64,000 bases of DNA from the NCBI RefSeq assembly GCF_001894765.1, contig NZ_BCWV01000002.1, positions 186,001 through 250,000 on the forward strand, given 5' to 3'. Shown here one piece after another: positions 54,457-62,945 of this stretch. A program made the translations under genes and the position numbers. The notes beneath the pieces were generated by a model that was not told where the DNA came from, ran no database searches, and was given only the letters and a program-made list of their open reading frames with translations. How positions within the stretch are numbered: the first letter of the stretch is position 1; each line of letters begins with the position of its first letter. This DNA is from Rhodococcoides corynebacterioides NBRC 14404. Its GTDB lineage: Bacteria; Actinomycetota; Actinomycetes; Mycobacteriales; Mycobacteriaceae.

Positions 54457-55596
54457 TCATCCGCCGGAGTGCATCAGATCGGCGCCCGCCGGGACGGAAC
54501 GATCCTCCGGGTCGTCCAACCACCCGTCGGGCAGCGCGACCGACGAGGGCGAACCCTGTCGTCCGCGGGGACCCTCGGCGTCCGGGGGGAACGGAACGGT
54601 GGGATCGAGCTGGTCGAGCAGCCCGTCGAGTTCTACCAGCGTGGAGACGGTGGCCATCTTCTGGCGCAGATCCGAGCCCGCGGGGAAGCCCCGCATGTAC
54701 CAGGCGACGTGCTTGCGCATCTCCCGCAGCCCGCGGTCCTCGCCGTGGTGGTCGGCGAGCAGTTCCGCGTGTCGACGCATGATGTCGGCGACGCGGCCGA
54801 GGGTCGGTGGCGTCGGGCGTTCCGTGCCGCGCAGCGCGGCGGACAGTTCGGCGAAGAGCCACGGCCGACCGAGGCACCCACGCCCGACGACGACGCCGTC
54901 GCACCCGGTCTCGGCCATCATCCGAGCGGCGTCGTCGGCGTGGAAGATGTCGCCGTTGCCCAGGACGGGGACGTCGCGCACGTGGTCCTTCAGCCGCGCG
55001 ATCTCGGACCAGTCGGCCGTGCCGGAGTACCGCTGCGCGGCGGTCCGCGCGTGCAGGGCCACCGCCGCCGCGCCCTCGGCCGCCGCGATCCGTCCGGCGT
55101 CGAGGTGGGTGTGGTGGGCGTCGTCGATGCCGATGCGGAACTTGACCGTGACGGGGATGTCGGTGCCCTCCGTGGCGCGCACCGCCGCGGCGACGATCGC
55201 ACCGAACAGAGAACGCTTGTAGGGCAGGGCCGCGCCGCCGCCCTTGCGGGTCACCTTCGGCACGGGGCATCCGAAGTTCATGTCGATGTGATCGGCCATG
55301 CCCTCGTCGACGATCATCTTCGCGGCGTCGTAGGTGGTCTGCGGATCGACGGTGTAGAGCTGCAGCGATCGCGGCGTTTCGGTGGGCCCGAACGTGGTCA
55401 TGTGCAGCGTGGCGGGCTGCCGCTCCACGAGCGCGCGCGCGGTGACCATCTCGCACACGTACAGACCCGACGTGGATCCGGTCAGCTCGTCCTCGAGCTC
55501 GCGGCACAGGGTGCGGAACGCGACGTTGGTGACGCCGGCCATGGGGGCGAGGACCACCGGACTGCGCAGCGTCAACGAACCGATCTGCAAAGCCAT
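54457..55596 (-). CDS. dusB: tRNA-dihydrouridine synthase
   Basis: 379-aa FMN enzyme reducing uridine to dihydrouridine in tRNA D-loops. Motifs: VVLAPMAGVTNVAFRTLCREL at the N-terminus, DMNFGCPVPKVTRKGGGAAL with the catalytic Cys near residue 105, VTVKFRIGIDD, LHARTAAQRYSG and VVVGRGCLGRPWLF (FMN phosphate). Upstream in-frame codons to 55695 are rejected because MALQIGSLTLRSPVVLAPMAG is the family start. DUS family member, B type by closest feel. Confidence 0.9.
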   Translation of the reverse strand: MALQIGSLTLRSPVVLAPMAGVTNVAFRTLCRELEDELTGSTSGLYVCEMVTARALVERQPATLHMTTFGPTETPRSLQLYTVDPQTTYDAAKMIVDEGMADHIDMNFGCPVPKVTRKGGGAALPYKRSLFGAIVAAAVRATEGTDIPVTVKFRIGIDDAHHTHLDAGRIAAAEGAAAVALHARTAAQRYSGTADWSEIARLKDHVRDVPVLGNGDIFHADDAARMMAETGCDGVVVGRGCLGRPWLFAELSAALRGTERPTPPTLGRVADIMRRHAELLADHHGEDRGLREMRKHVAWYMRGFPAGSDLRQKMATVSTLVELDGLLDQLDPTVPFPPDAEGPRGRQGSPSSVALPDGWLDDPEDRSVPAGADLMHSGG

Positions 55597-55757
55597 GGGG
55601 ACATCACGCACCAAACGCACTCGGGGGCCGACGGGAGAGTCGGCGTGTCGACAGAACGATGCCCGGCCGCCGTCGGACGGGGGGCCGGGCATCATCGAGA
55701 ATACGGGTCACGGGGCGGTCACGGCCAGTTCGGCCGAGTCGACCCCCGGTGACCGGG

Positions 55758-56726
55758 TCAGGAGGCCTGAGCAGCCTGCCGCTTCGCCGCTTCGCGGGAG
55801 AGCATGCGGTCGCGCTGCTCCTCGAACTTGAGCACCTGTCCCTCGAGCTTCTCGAGGAACGCGGCCAGTTCGTCGCGGGTCTGCTCGCCCGCGGCGCCGA
55901 AATCGGTGCGCTCGAAGATCTTCCACTTGCGCAGAACCGGCATGACGACGTCCTCGAGGTGCTGGCGGAGGTCGTAGATGCCGTGCTTGGCCATGAGGAC
56001 ACCGTTGCGCCGGAAGTTCGGCATGCCCGCGCCGGGCATCACGAAGTTCTGCACGATGTCCGACACCCCCTTCAGCGCCTGGTCCGGAGACAGATCGAGC
56101 GCTGCGCCGCAGAGGTTGCGGTAGAAGATCATGTGCAGGTTCTCGTCCGCCGCGATGCGCTGGAGCATGCGGTCGGCGATGGGGTCGTTGCAGACCTTGC
56201 CGGTGTTGCGGTGGCTGACGCGGGTGGCGAGCTCCTGGAACGTGACGTAGGCGACCGAGTGCAGGAAGCCCATCTGCTCGCCCTCCTCCCCGGCGGGGGA
56301 GGCGAAACCGTTGGTCATGTGCTCCATGCGGGCGTTCTCGAGGGCCACGGGATCGACGCCGCGGGTCACCACGAGGTAGTCGCGCATGACGATGCCGTGG
56401 CGGTTCTCCTCGGCCGTCCACCGCCCCACCCAGGTGCCCCACGCGCCGTCCTGCGAGAAGTTCTCCGCGATCTCGCGGTGGTACGAGGGCAGGTTGTCCT
56501 CGGTGAGCAGGTTCGTGATCATGGCGGCCTTCGCCACCTCGTCCAGCTGCGACTGTTCGGCCGACCAGTCCTCACCGCCGAGGGCGGCGAAGTTCCGCCC
56601 CTCGTCCCACGGGACGTAATCGTGCGGGTGCCATTCCTTGGCCATGGAGAGGTGCCGGTTCAAGTTCTCCTCCGCAACCGGCTGCAGCTCGCTGAGCAGC
56701 TCGAGCTGGGTCAGATCCCGTGCCAT
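55758..56726 (-). CDS. desA1: acyl-ACP desaturase DesA1
   Basis: 322-aa soluble di-iron desaturase. Iron-ligand motifs are WTAEENRHG near residue 105 and AADENLHMIF near 194. Homologous to mycobacterial DesA1, which acts in mycolic acid synthesis. C-terminal region (YDLRQHLEDVVMPVLRKWKIF) is conserved. ATG preceded by GGAGGATTGGC. A strong -10 (TATACT) lies ~185 bp upstream. Supports a mycolic-acid-containing host. Confidence 0.92.
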   Translation of the reverse strand: MARDLTQLELLSELQPVAEENLNRHLSMAKEWHPHDYVPWDEGRNFAALGGEDWSAEQSQLDEVAKAAMITNLLTEDNLPSYHREIAENFSQDGAWGTWVGRWTAEENRHGIVMRDYLVVTRGVDPVALENARMEHMTNGFASPAGEEGEQMGFLHSVAYVTFQELATRVSHRNTGKVCNDPIADRMLQRIAADENLHMIFYRNLCGAALDLSPDQALKGVSDIVQNFVMPGAGMPNFRRNGVLMAKHGIYDLRQHLEDVVMPVLRKWKIFERTDFGAAGEQTRDELAAFLEKLEGQVLKFEEQRDRMLSREAAKRQAAQAS

Positions 56727-57027
56727 GCCAATCCTCCGTGTCGATGTCGATCCGAGACAGCCTACGGCACCGTAACCGTGATGTGGGGTGTCTCTTCTGG
56801 CCTCGCTGTGCGACCTCGGCCGCGCCGGCGACCCCGAACGCGTATCTCGATAACGCCCATCGAACGGGCATCGAGTTCGGTTACGGGCGAGCGTGCCGAC
56901 CGGTTCGAGTATAGGCCCGGCGGAGCCGCCCGACCGGCTGTGAAATGTCCGTAAGACCGGCGACCGGCACTGTGCGGACGGGGAGTGGCCGGGGGTGTGC
57001 GCACCTCGGCCCGGCCGTCGTTCTCGG
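56727..57027. other. intergenic region upstream of desA1 (promoter region)
   Basis: 301 bp with no gene. On the minus strand TATACT at 56913-56908 is a 5/6 match to the -10 consensus without a clear -35. Nearer desA1, TAGGCT at 56764-56759 is a weaker candidate. Small inverted repeats such as GCCC-N7-GGGC at 56857-56871 are present but not convincing as operators. Confidence 0.4.
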
Positions 57028-57100
57028 TGCCCCCACCAGGGCTCGAACCTGGGACCTGCGGATTAAAAGTCCGTAGCTCTACCAACTGAGCTATAGGGGC
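57028..57100 (-). tRNA. tRNA-Lys (anticodon TTT)
   Basis: 73-nt cloverleaf on the minus strand: acceptor GCCCCTA/TGGGGGC, D-arm GCTCAGTTGGTAGAGC, anticodon loop CTTTTAA (TTT), T-arm with GGTTCGAGCCC, discriminator A. The CCA is not encoded in full. The first anticodon-stem pair is A-C, a tolerated mismatch. Confidence 0.95.
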
Positions 57101-57487
57101 AGGCGTCGCCGCCGCAGGGGCGGACGTGGCAGAAGTGTACTCATCACCACACGCCGGCCGATGAGCGCCCGCAGCTCGTCCGATCGGCGCCGGCGGGGAC
57201 GCGGCGCTCGGCATCGCGCGGACGACAGCGACTGCCGGGTCGGCGCGCGTACCCTGGAGTCGGGTACGTGTGCACAGCCGTTCACGCGCATCGGTATTCG
57301 GGCTTTCCGGACACGACGAATCGTTCTCGAATGTGACCGCGGAACCGAATGCATCGACCGGGCCGGTCGATCAAATGGCACTCCCGGGCTGTTTTCGGGC
57401 GGGTTCGAGGGAGTTCTCAGGATTGTCGGTTACGCTCGCGTCACTTTCACGGCGCCGCGAGGCGCCCAATTCGGAGGCACACGCGCA
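57101..57487. other. intergenic region between tRNA-Lys and the TetR gene
   Basis: 387 bp with no supported ORF. It is less GC-rich than its surroundings near 57290-57400. It contains GTACCC-N7-GGGTAC (57248-57266) and a 19-bp palindrome at 57353-57371. Probably the regulatory region of the TetR-family gene. Confidence 0.45.
57353..57371. promoter_or_regulatory. 19-bp palindrome, candidate operator of the TetR gene
   Basis: ATCGACCGG-G-CCGGTCGAT, 9-bp perfect arms, 117 bp upstream of the TetR-family ATG. Confidence 0.45.
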
Positions 57488-58141
57488 ATGGCACAGCAAG
57501 AACGCGCCCGACGGACCCGTGCGGCGATCGTCGAGGCCGCGGCCCACGAGTTCAGCAAGCGCGGGTACACCGCCGCGTCGGTGAACACGATTCTGGAAGG
57601 GTCCCGCGCCACCAAGGGCGCGATGTACTTCCATTTCAGTTCCAAGGAAGACCTGGCGCGCGCGGTTCTGCAGACCGCGAGCGAGAAGTACCGCGAGATC
57701 ATGTCGACCCCACGCCCAGCGGGTGTGGACGCTCTCGAGTGGCTGCATTCCCTCATCGTGGAACTGGCGCGGTCCTTCGACGAGAGTGTCGTCGTGCGCG
57801 CGGAATTCCGTCTCATCATCGAGCCGGAGTTCTATGCGACCATCCGTGAAGGTGCCGGGGCGATCTGGGGGCAGGCGGCGTTCGATCTCGCCGCGGAAGC
57901 GCACCGCGAGGGGCTGCTGCGTCCGGACATCGATCCCCGACAGTTCACCCGCGTTCTGGTGACCTCGCTCGCCGGCCAGCGGTACATGTCCGACCTGACG
58001 GCCGACGAGACCGATCTGGCCACGCTGTTCGAGGAGTCGCTCGAGGTCCTCCTGATGGCCATGGCGTCGCCGGAGTGGCTCGACGGCTGGCGTGCCCGCG
58101 GGTGGCGTGACGTGCTCGCCCCGGTGGGCGCGGACGCCTGA
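57488..58141 (+). CDS. TetR family regulator, ArpA/ScbR (gamma-butyrolactone receptor)-like
   Basis: 217-aa regulator: TetR helix-turn-helix at ~8-60 (RTRAAIVEAAAHEFSKRGYTAASVNTIL, then TKGAMYFHFSSKEDLARAV), then a ligand-binding domain. The SKRGYTAASVNTIL / TKGAMYFHF pattern and the C-terminal layout resemble the gamma-butyrolactone receptors of Streptomyces. No AfsA-type synthase gene is visible nearby, so the signal, if any, is unknown. ATG 57488 follows TCGGAGG; an ORF open from 57161 is rejected. A palindrome upstream suggests autoregulation. Confidence 0.78.
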   Translation: MAQQERARRTRAAIVEAAAHEFSKRGYTAASVNTILEGSRATKGAMYFHFSSKEDLARAVLQTASEKYREIMSTPRPAGVDALEWLHSLIVELARSFDESVVVRAEFRLIIEPEFYATIREGAGAIWGQAAFDLAAEAHREGLLRPDIDPRQFTRVLVTSLAGQRYMSDLTADETDLATLFEESLEVLLMAMASPEWLDGWRARGWRDVLAPVGADA

Positions 58142-58211
58142 CGCGCCCGGGGGTCCCGAGCCTCGAATTGCCGTCCGACCTGCAGATTTGGAAGTCGAAG
58201 CGGCGGTGTCC

Positions 58212-58217
58212 TAAGCT
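58212..58217 (+). promoter_or_regulatory. possible promoter of the tRNA-Glu/Asp/Phe cluster
   Basis: TTGGAA (58188-58193), 18-bp spacer, TAAGCT (58212-58217), followed 53 bp later by the first tRNA. Confidence 0.45.
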
Positions 58218-58270
58218 ATCGAAGCTCCCAACGGCACGCGCCGGAGGGTGAGGCCGGAGCAATCCGGCGG

Positions 58271-58343
58271 GCCCCCTTCGTTTAGCGGCCTAGGACGCCG
58301 CCCTTTCAAGGCGGTAGCGCGGGTTCGAATCCCGTAGGGGGTA
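58271..58343 (+). tRNA. tRNA-Glu (anticodon TTC)
   Basis: 73-nt cloverleaf: acceptor GCCCCCT/AGGGGGT, anticodon loop CTTTCAA (TTC) on stem CCGCC/GGCGG, T-arm GGTTCGAATCC, discriminator A. CCA not encoded. Confidence 0.95.
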
Positions 58344-58475
58344 CGTGTCGGTGTGGTGACAGCGCCGAGATGGTCGGGAACCCCCGACACGGAGCGAATT
58401 TGTTCCGGCCGGGAGATGCAGTAAGGTTCTCCGGGCGAGCACGACAGCAGTTCGAGTTCGACAGCAGTACAGCAA

Positions 58476-58549
58476 GGCCCTGTGGCGCAGTTGGTTAGCG
58501 CGCCGCCCTGTCACGGCGGAGGTCGCGGGTTCGAGTCCCGTCAGGGTCG
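58476..58549 (+). tRNA. tRNA-Asp (anticodon GTC)
   Basis: 74-nt cloverleaf: acceptor GGCCCTG/CAGGGTC, anticodon loop CTGTCAC (GTC), T-arm GGTTCGAGTCC, discriminator G. CCA not encoded. Confidence 0.95.
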
Positions 58550-58596
58550 CAAAACATGTGCACAACCGGTGTCCAGTAGTTCGATCGGACATCCTC

Positions 58597-58673
58597 GGCC
58601 AGGTAGCTCAGTTGGTACGAGCGTCCGCCTGAAAAGCGGAAGGTCGCCGGTTCGATCCCGGCTCTGGCCACCA
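58597..58673 (+). tRNA. tRNA-Phe (anticodon GAA)
   Basis: Cloverleaf with acceptor GGCCAGG/TCTGGCC, anticodon loop CTGAAAA (GAA) on stem TCCGC/GCGGA, T-arm GGTTCGATCCC, discriminator A, and an encoded CCA (58671-58673). Confidence 0.95.
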
Positions 58674-58770
58674 CGATCCACGACCACCTGCCCGTGCAGG
58701 TGGTCGTTCGTCGTTCGGGGGTTGGATCCGGTTTCGATAGGCGACAGCGCCGGCGGGGTATCGACATCCC

Positions 58771-60021
58771 ATGAGCGACATCGACGCCGACGTCATCGTG
58801 GTGGGGGCGGGCATCGCCGGACTTCGCTGCGCCGCCGCCCTGCACCGCCGCGGAATCACCGCCCGCGTTCTCGAGGCCGACACCGCCCCCGGCGGACGGA
58901 TCCGCACCGACGTCGTCGACGGGTTCCGGTGCGACCGCGGCTTCCAGTTGCTCAACCCGTCGTATCCGGCGGTGCGGCGCCACGTCGACGTCGACGCTCT
59001 CGATCTGCGCACCGCCGGTCGGGGAGTGCGGGTGGTCGACGGGTCCGGCCGGGCTCGCAGCCTCGCCGATCCCACTCGCCACCCCGGACTGCTCGCCGCG
59101 ACGGTGCGCTCGGCCGTCGGCCTGGGGCTCCTGCGCCCCCGGACGGTGGCCGGCGCCGCGCGGTGGGCGCTGCCGGCGCTGGGCTCGGTCCGGCGCCTCG
59201 AGTCCGCTCCGGACGCCGCCCTCGCTGCGGACTGGGACCGACTGGGAGTGCGCGGACCCCTCCGCGAGTCGATTCTGGCGCCGTTCCTCAGCGGGGTCCT
59301 CGCCGATGGAGTCGGCAACACCTCGGATCGTTACGTCCGATTGGTTCTGCGCAGCTTCCTGCTGGCGACGCCCGGTGTTCCCGACCGCGGCATGCAGGCC
59401 TTCCCCGAGCAGCTCGCGCGGGCCGAGGGCGTCGACGTGACGTACTCCACCCGCGTCGAGCGGGTCACCGACGGCCGGGTGCCGGAAGTCGGTGTCGCCG
59501 ACGGCACGACGCTACGGGCCCGGGCCGTCGTGATCGCGACGGACGCGAGCGACGCCGCCGACCTGACGTCGGCGGCGACGTCGCCGATGCGGGGTCTGTC
59601 GACGTGGTGGTTCGAGGCCGACGGGTTGGAGCCCGATGCTTTCCTTCGGATCTCGGGCACCGGGAGTGCCGTGGTGAACACCGCGCAGCTGAGCGCCATC
59701 GCCCCGGGCTACGCGCCCCCCGGCCGCACCCTCGTGGAGGCGACGACGCTGCTCGGTGACGCCGGTCCCGCCGAGGAGGCCACCGTGCGCGCCGAACTGG
59801 CCCGACTCTGGGCCACCTCGACCGCGTCGTGGCGGGTGATCGTCCGTCACGACGTGACGCGGGCGCTGCCCGTCCAGGCCGCCGGAACGCCGCTCCGACG
59901 GCCGCTGCGGACGGGTGAGCGCGTGCTCATGGCGGGCGATCACCGGGACACACCCTCGATTCAGGGCGCCCTGGTCTCCGGTGGGCGGGCGGCGGCCGAG
60001 GTGGCCCGGCTGCTGGGCTGA
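58771..60021 (+). CDS. FAD-dependent amine oxidase / phytoene-desaturase-like flavoprotein
   Basis: 416-aa oxidoreductase: N-terminal FAD-binding VIVVGAGIAGLRCAAALHRRG (residues 9-29), LEADTAPGGRIRTD, and C-terminal MAGDHRDTPSIQGALVSGGRAAAEVARLL that completes the FAD site. The family includes protoporphyrinogen oxidase, carotenoid desaturases and amine oxidases; substrate cannot be assigned. No signal peptide. It follows the tRNA cluster and converges on the emfourin gene. Confidence 0.8.
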   Translation: MSDIDADVIVVGAGIAGLRCAAALHRRGITARVLEADTAPGGRIRTDVVDGFRCDRGFQLLNPSYPAVRRHVDVDALDLRTAGRGVRVVDGSGRARSLADPTRHPGLLAATVRSAVGLGLLRPRTVAGAARWALPALGSVRRLESAPDAALAADWDRLGVRGPLRESILAPFLSGVLADGVGNTSDRYVRLVLRSFLLATPGVPDRGMQAFPEQLARAEGVDVTYSTRVERVTDGRVPEVGVADGTTLRARAVVIATDASDAADLTSAATSPMRGLSTWWFEADGLEPDAFLRISGTGSAVVNTAQLSAIAPGYAPPGRTLVEATTLLGDAGPAEEATVRAELARLWATSTASWRVIVRHDVTRALPVQAAGTPLRRPLRTGERVLMAGDHRDTPSIQGALVSGGRAAAEVARLLG

Positions 60022-60040
60022 CGCGATCCGGGCGAGGGGG

Positions 60041-60328
60041 TCAGCGCGGCCGCCGGCCCTCGCGCAGGGTGCGCTCGGCCAATTCCCGGAGTGCGCCGGT
60101 GAGGGCGGAATCCGGTGTCTCGCATCGGTGTTCGCCGATCTTCAGCGTCCAGGAGTAGGCGTCCCGGACGCGTTGATCGGCCAGCGCGGGCAGGTCGACG
60201 ATCTGCGGGATCGCCTGTTGCACGAGGTGTTCCCACTCGGAGGCGGCGTCGCCCAGCGTGGCCGTGTCCACCGCTGCGCGCCGGGTCATCCCCGCCACGC
60301 CGCCGCTGCGCACCACCACGATGTCCAC
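60041..60328 (-). CDS. emfourin-like protealysin inhibitor
   Basis: 95-aa protein with the emfourin N-terminal motif MDIVVVRSGGVAGMTRRAAVD and a compact helical C-terminus (ALRELAERTLREG). Emfourins are small intracellular inhibitors encoded directly beside protealysin-like M4 proteases. Its GTG is one base after the protease stop, so the two are co-expressed and probably form a complex. Only the small domain is present; no signal peptide. Confidence 0.78.
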   Translation of the reverse strand: MDIVVVRSGGVAGMTRRAAVDTATLGDAASEWEHLVQQAIPQIVDLPALADQRVRDAYSWTLKIGEHRCETPDSALTGALRELAERTLREGRRPR

Positions 60329-60329
60329 G

Positions 60330-61499
60330 TCACGTCCTCCTGCTCACCTCGTCCGAAGCGTCGGATCCGCCCTGCTCGAGGCCGTCACCGAGACCCTGCC
60401 CGAGACCCACGGTAGACCACCCCTGCAGGACGGCCCGGTGAACGTCGGACCCGGCCCCGTACCGCGTCGCCGCCGCGGCGACGGTGGCGGCGGCGAAGGC
60501 AGAGAAGTCCGCGGTGGGCGTCAAGGTTCCGCCGGTGCAGGTGTCGAACCAGACCTGGCCGAGGCGGTCCCAGGCCGGCCCGCGGAGGGCCACGGCGGCC
60601 TCCGCGAACGCGCGGTTGGGGATGCCGGAGTTGATGTGGACGCCGCCGTTGTCCTCGGTGGTCTCGACGTACCCGGCCATGTCCGCGGGCTGGGGGTCTC
60701 GGCCCAGGACGTCGTCGTCGTACGCGGTGCCGGGGCGCAGCATCGACCGGAGGGCGGTGCCCTGCACGTCGGGAAGGAACAGGCCCTCGCCGACCAGCCA
60801 CGACGCGTCCTCGGCGTTCTCGTTCCGCGCACGCTGCTCGGCGAGGACGCCGAAGACGTCCGAGATCGACTCGTTGAGCGCTCCGGACTGGCCGGAGTAC
60901 TCCAGCTGCGAGGTGTACTGCGTGAACCCGTGTGCGAGTTCGTGCGCGATCACCGACAGCGAGACGGTGAAGCGGGTGAACACCTCGCCGTCCCCGTCGC
61001 CGAACACCATGCGGTCGCCGTCCCAGAACGCGTTGTCGTACTGCTCGCCGTAGTGCACGGTGGCGTCGAGGGGCAGTCCGCGACCGTCCAGGCTCGACCA
61101 GCCGTACACCTCGTCGAACAACGCGTAGGTGACGCCGAGCCCGTCGTAGCTCTCGTCCGCGGCCGGATCGCCCACCGCGGGCTCGCCTTCCCGACGGACG
61201 ACGTCGCCGGGCAGGGTCTGCGTTCCCTTCGCGTCGGCGACGGTGCGCTGCAGACGGCCCGCCACCGCGCCGCGGGACCCGGACGCCGCCCCGGCGCGCA
61301 CCCCGTCACGGCGCAGCCGCAGTTCCGCGTCGAGTGCGAGCGTGCGCTCCGCGACGGACGGCGCGGTGTCGAGCCGCGCGCTGCGCTCGGCGGGTGCGGA
61401 CGCGAGCCGCTGCAGCAGGTACGGGGGCACGACGCCCGGACACCCGGCGGTCGGGCGGACGGTTCGCGAGGCGGCCGGGCGGGCGGGGCGGGCGGTCAT
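60330..61499 (-). CDS. M4 family metalloprotease, protealysin-like
   Basis: 389-aa thermolysin-fold protease of the protealysin (PLP) subgroup. Short precursor with the conserved PLP motif CPGVVPPYLL (residues 20-29), no signal peptide and no FTP propeptide, so it is a cytoplasmic or unconventionally released enzyme. Zinc site H186-E187-x-x-H190 (HELAHGFTQ) with third ligand E210 (ALNESISDVFG). The catalytic His lies in DNGGVHINSGIPN near 300. Calcium-site region ENAEDASWLVGEG is present. Operon partner is the downstream emfourin gene. Confidence 0.88.
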   Translation of the reverse strand: MTARPARPAASRTVRPTAGCPGVVPPYLLQRLASAPAERSARLDTAPSVAERTLALDAELRLRRDGVRAGAASGSRGAVAGRLQRTVADAKGTQTLPGDVVRREGEPAVGDPAADESYDGLGVTYALFDEVYGWSSLDGRGLPLDATVHYGEQYDNAFWDGDRMVFGDGDGEVFTRFTVSLSVIAHELAHGFTQYTSQLEYSGQSGALNESISDVFGVLAEQRARNENAEDASWLVGEGLFLPDVQGTALRSMLRPGTAYDDDVLGRDPQPADMAGYVETTEDNGGVHINSGIPNRAFAEAAVALRGPAWDRLGQVWFDTCTGGTLTPTADFSAFAAATVAAAATRYGAGSDVHRAVLQGWSTVGLGQGLGDGLEQGGSDASDEVSRRT

Positions 61500-61542
61500 G
61501 CTGCGACGCTAACCCGCCCCGCCGACAACCTCGCGGCGACGA

Positions 61543-62004
61543 TCAGGGGCAGGCGAGTTTCGCCTGGTCGAAGATGCGGCCGGCCTCGTCCGCACTGGGG
61601 GCGTTGCCGTTGTTGGTGGCCTGCGCCTCGATGTCCGTCTCGATCTCGGCCTCGTCCTTGCCGTCCGAGATCTGCTGGCAGATCCCGCCCAGCAGGGCCT
61701 CGATCTCCTCGTCGGACTTGCCTTCGGACAGTGCCGAGAACTGGGCCTTGTACGCGGCGACGAAGGTGGCCCGCTTGGCGTCGTCGAACACCGACCCCGC
61801 TCGGTCGCCGAGGCTCTCGGCGCTCGATCCGAGGCCTGGTGCGGCGGAGCGGGCCGAACTCACCGCACCCTCGGCGGCGTTCTGGGCGCTCTCGGCGACG
61901 TTGCCCGCCGTGTCCTGCGCGGCTTGCTGGTCTTCGGAACTGCAGCCGGACAGCACGAGGGTGAGGGCGGCTGCGGCGGTGACGACGGTGGCGGCGAGTC
62001 TCAT
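61543..62004 (-). CDS. small lipoprotein, DUF732-like
   Basis: 153-aa exported lipoprotein: signal peptide with lipobox LVLSGC (C21), an Ala/Ser/Gln-rich linker (~25-70), and a C-terminal helical domain with a Cys pair at IEALLGGICQQISDGK and AKLACP near the end, the arrangement of mycobacterial DUF732 proteins. Function unknown. Single gene on the minus strand. Confidence 0.7.
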   Translation of the reverse strand: MRLAATVVTAAAALTLVLSGCSSEDQQAAQDTAGNVAESAQNAAEGAVSSARSAAPGLGSSAESLGDRAGSVFDDAKRATFVAAYKAQFSALSEGKSDEEIEALLGGICQQISDGKDEAEIETDIEAQATNNGNAPSADEAGRIFDQAKLACP

Positions 62005-62064
62005 CGGCGCAGTCTAACGACCGTCTCTACCGCCCCGGACGGGATGCGCGGGCGTTGGCCGATC

Positions 62065-62859
62065 TCACACTCCGGAGCCCCCGTCGACGGGCACGATCGC
62101 TCCGGTGACGAACGAGGCGCGATCGCTGAGCAGCCATGCGGCCACCTCGGCGACCTCCCGCGGTGTTGCCAGACGGCCCAGAGGAATCGACGCGACGATG
62201 CCGTCACGGATGCCAGGGGTCGCACGTTCCCATTCGTCGATCATCGCCGTGTCCGTTCCGCCCGGCATGATCCCGTTGACCCGAATGCCCTGCGGCGCCC
62301 AGGTGACCGCCGCGGTCTCGGTGAGGCTGTTGAGCGCTCGCTTCATGGCACCGTAGGCGGGCAGTGTGGGGTTCGCACGCCTGCTTCCGATGCTCGAGGT
62401 GTTGACGATCGCGCCGGAGCCGGCCCGTCGCATCGCCTCGGCTTCGACCGTCATCGTCGTCCACTGCGCGCGGAAGTTGAGCGCGAACTGCGTGTCGATG
62501 TCGTCGGCGCCGGTCTCGTCGAGGGGCCCCGGCCGTTGGAGGGCGGCGGCGTTGTTGAACGCGACGTCGAGTCGACCGTGCAATTCCTCGACGCGCTCGA
62601 CCAGCGCCCGCGCACCGGAGGGGTCGCCCAGATCGAAGGCGACGGCAGTCGCGGTGCCGCCCATCGCCCTGATGTCGGCGACGACGGCGTCCAGTGCATC
62701 CGTGCTGCGGGCGGCGAGGACGACCGCCGCGCCTTCCGCGGCGAACAGTCGTGCGGCGGCTTCGCCGATGCCGCGACTGGCGCCGGTGACGAGTGCGACC
62801 TTCCCGGCGAGCATGCCGATGGGGTGGGTGGTGGGTGCGGTGTCCGATGTCCTTGTCAT
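62065..62859 (-). CDS. SDR family oxidoreductase
   Basis: 264-aa short-chain dehydrogenase/reductase: cofactor motif VTGASRGIGEAAA near residue 24, NNAAALQRPG, catalytic Ser in NTSSIG and Y-x-x-x-K in AYGAMKRALN near 168, then RVNGIMPGGTDT. Classical NAD(P)H-dependent SDR; substrate unknown. The frame continues upstream to 63153, but ATG 62859 gives the normal start. Divergent from an XRE-family regulator that may control it. Confidence 0.85.
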   Translation of the reverse strand: MTRTSDTAPTTHPIGMLAGKVALVTGASRGIGEAAARLFAAEGAAVVLAARSTDALDAVVADIRAMGGTATAVAFDLGDPSGARALVERVEELHGRLDVAFNNAAALQRPGPLDETGADDIDTQFALNFRAQWTTMTVEAEAMRRAGSGAIVNTSSIGSRRANPTLPAYGAMKRALNSLTETAAVTWAPQGIRVNGIMPGGTDTAMIDEWERATPGIRDGIVASIPLGRLATPREVAEVAAWLLSDRASFVTGAIVPVDGGSGV

Positions 62860-62893
62860 GAGCCCAGTCTCACGCCGGGAGCGGGCGTCCGAC

Positions 62894-62910
62894 TGGTAGC
62901 AGCGGTACCA
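62894..62910. promoter_or_regulatory. inverted repeat in the SDR/XRE divergent promoter
   Basis: TGGTA-N7-TACCA in the 86-bp gap between the SDR and its divergent regulator; candidate operator. Confidence 0.4.
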
Positions 62911-62945
62911 CCCTCGCGGGCGGCGATCGCGGCAGACTCGAGGGC

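Noticed and set aside
56857..56890. LexA-like CGAAC...GTTCG pair near desA1
   Set aside because: The half-sites are spaced too far apart (9 bp rather than 4) to form an SOS box.
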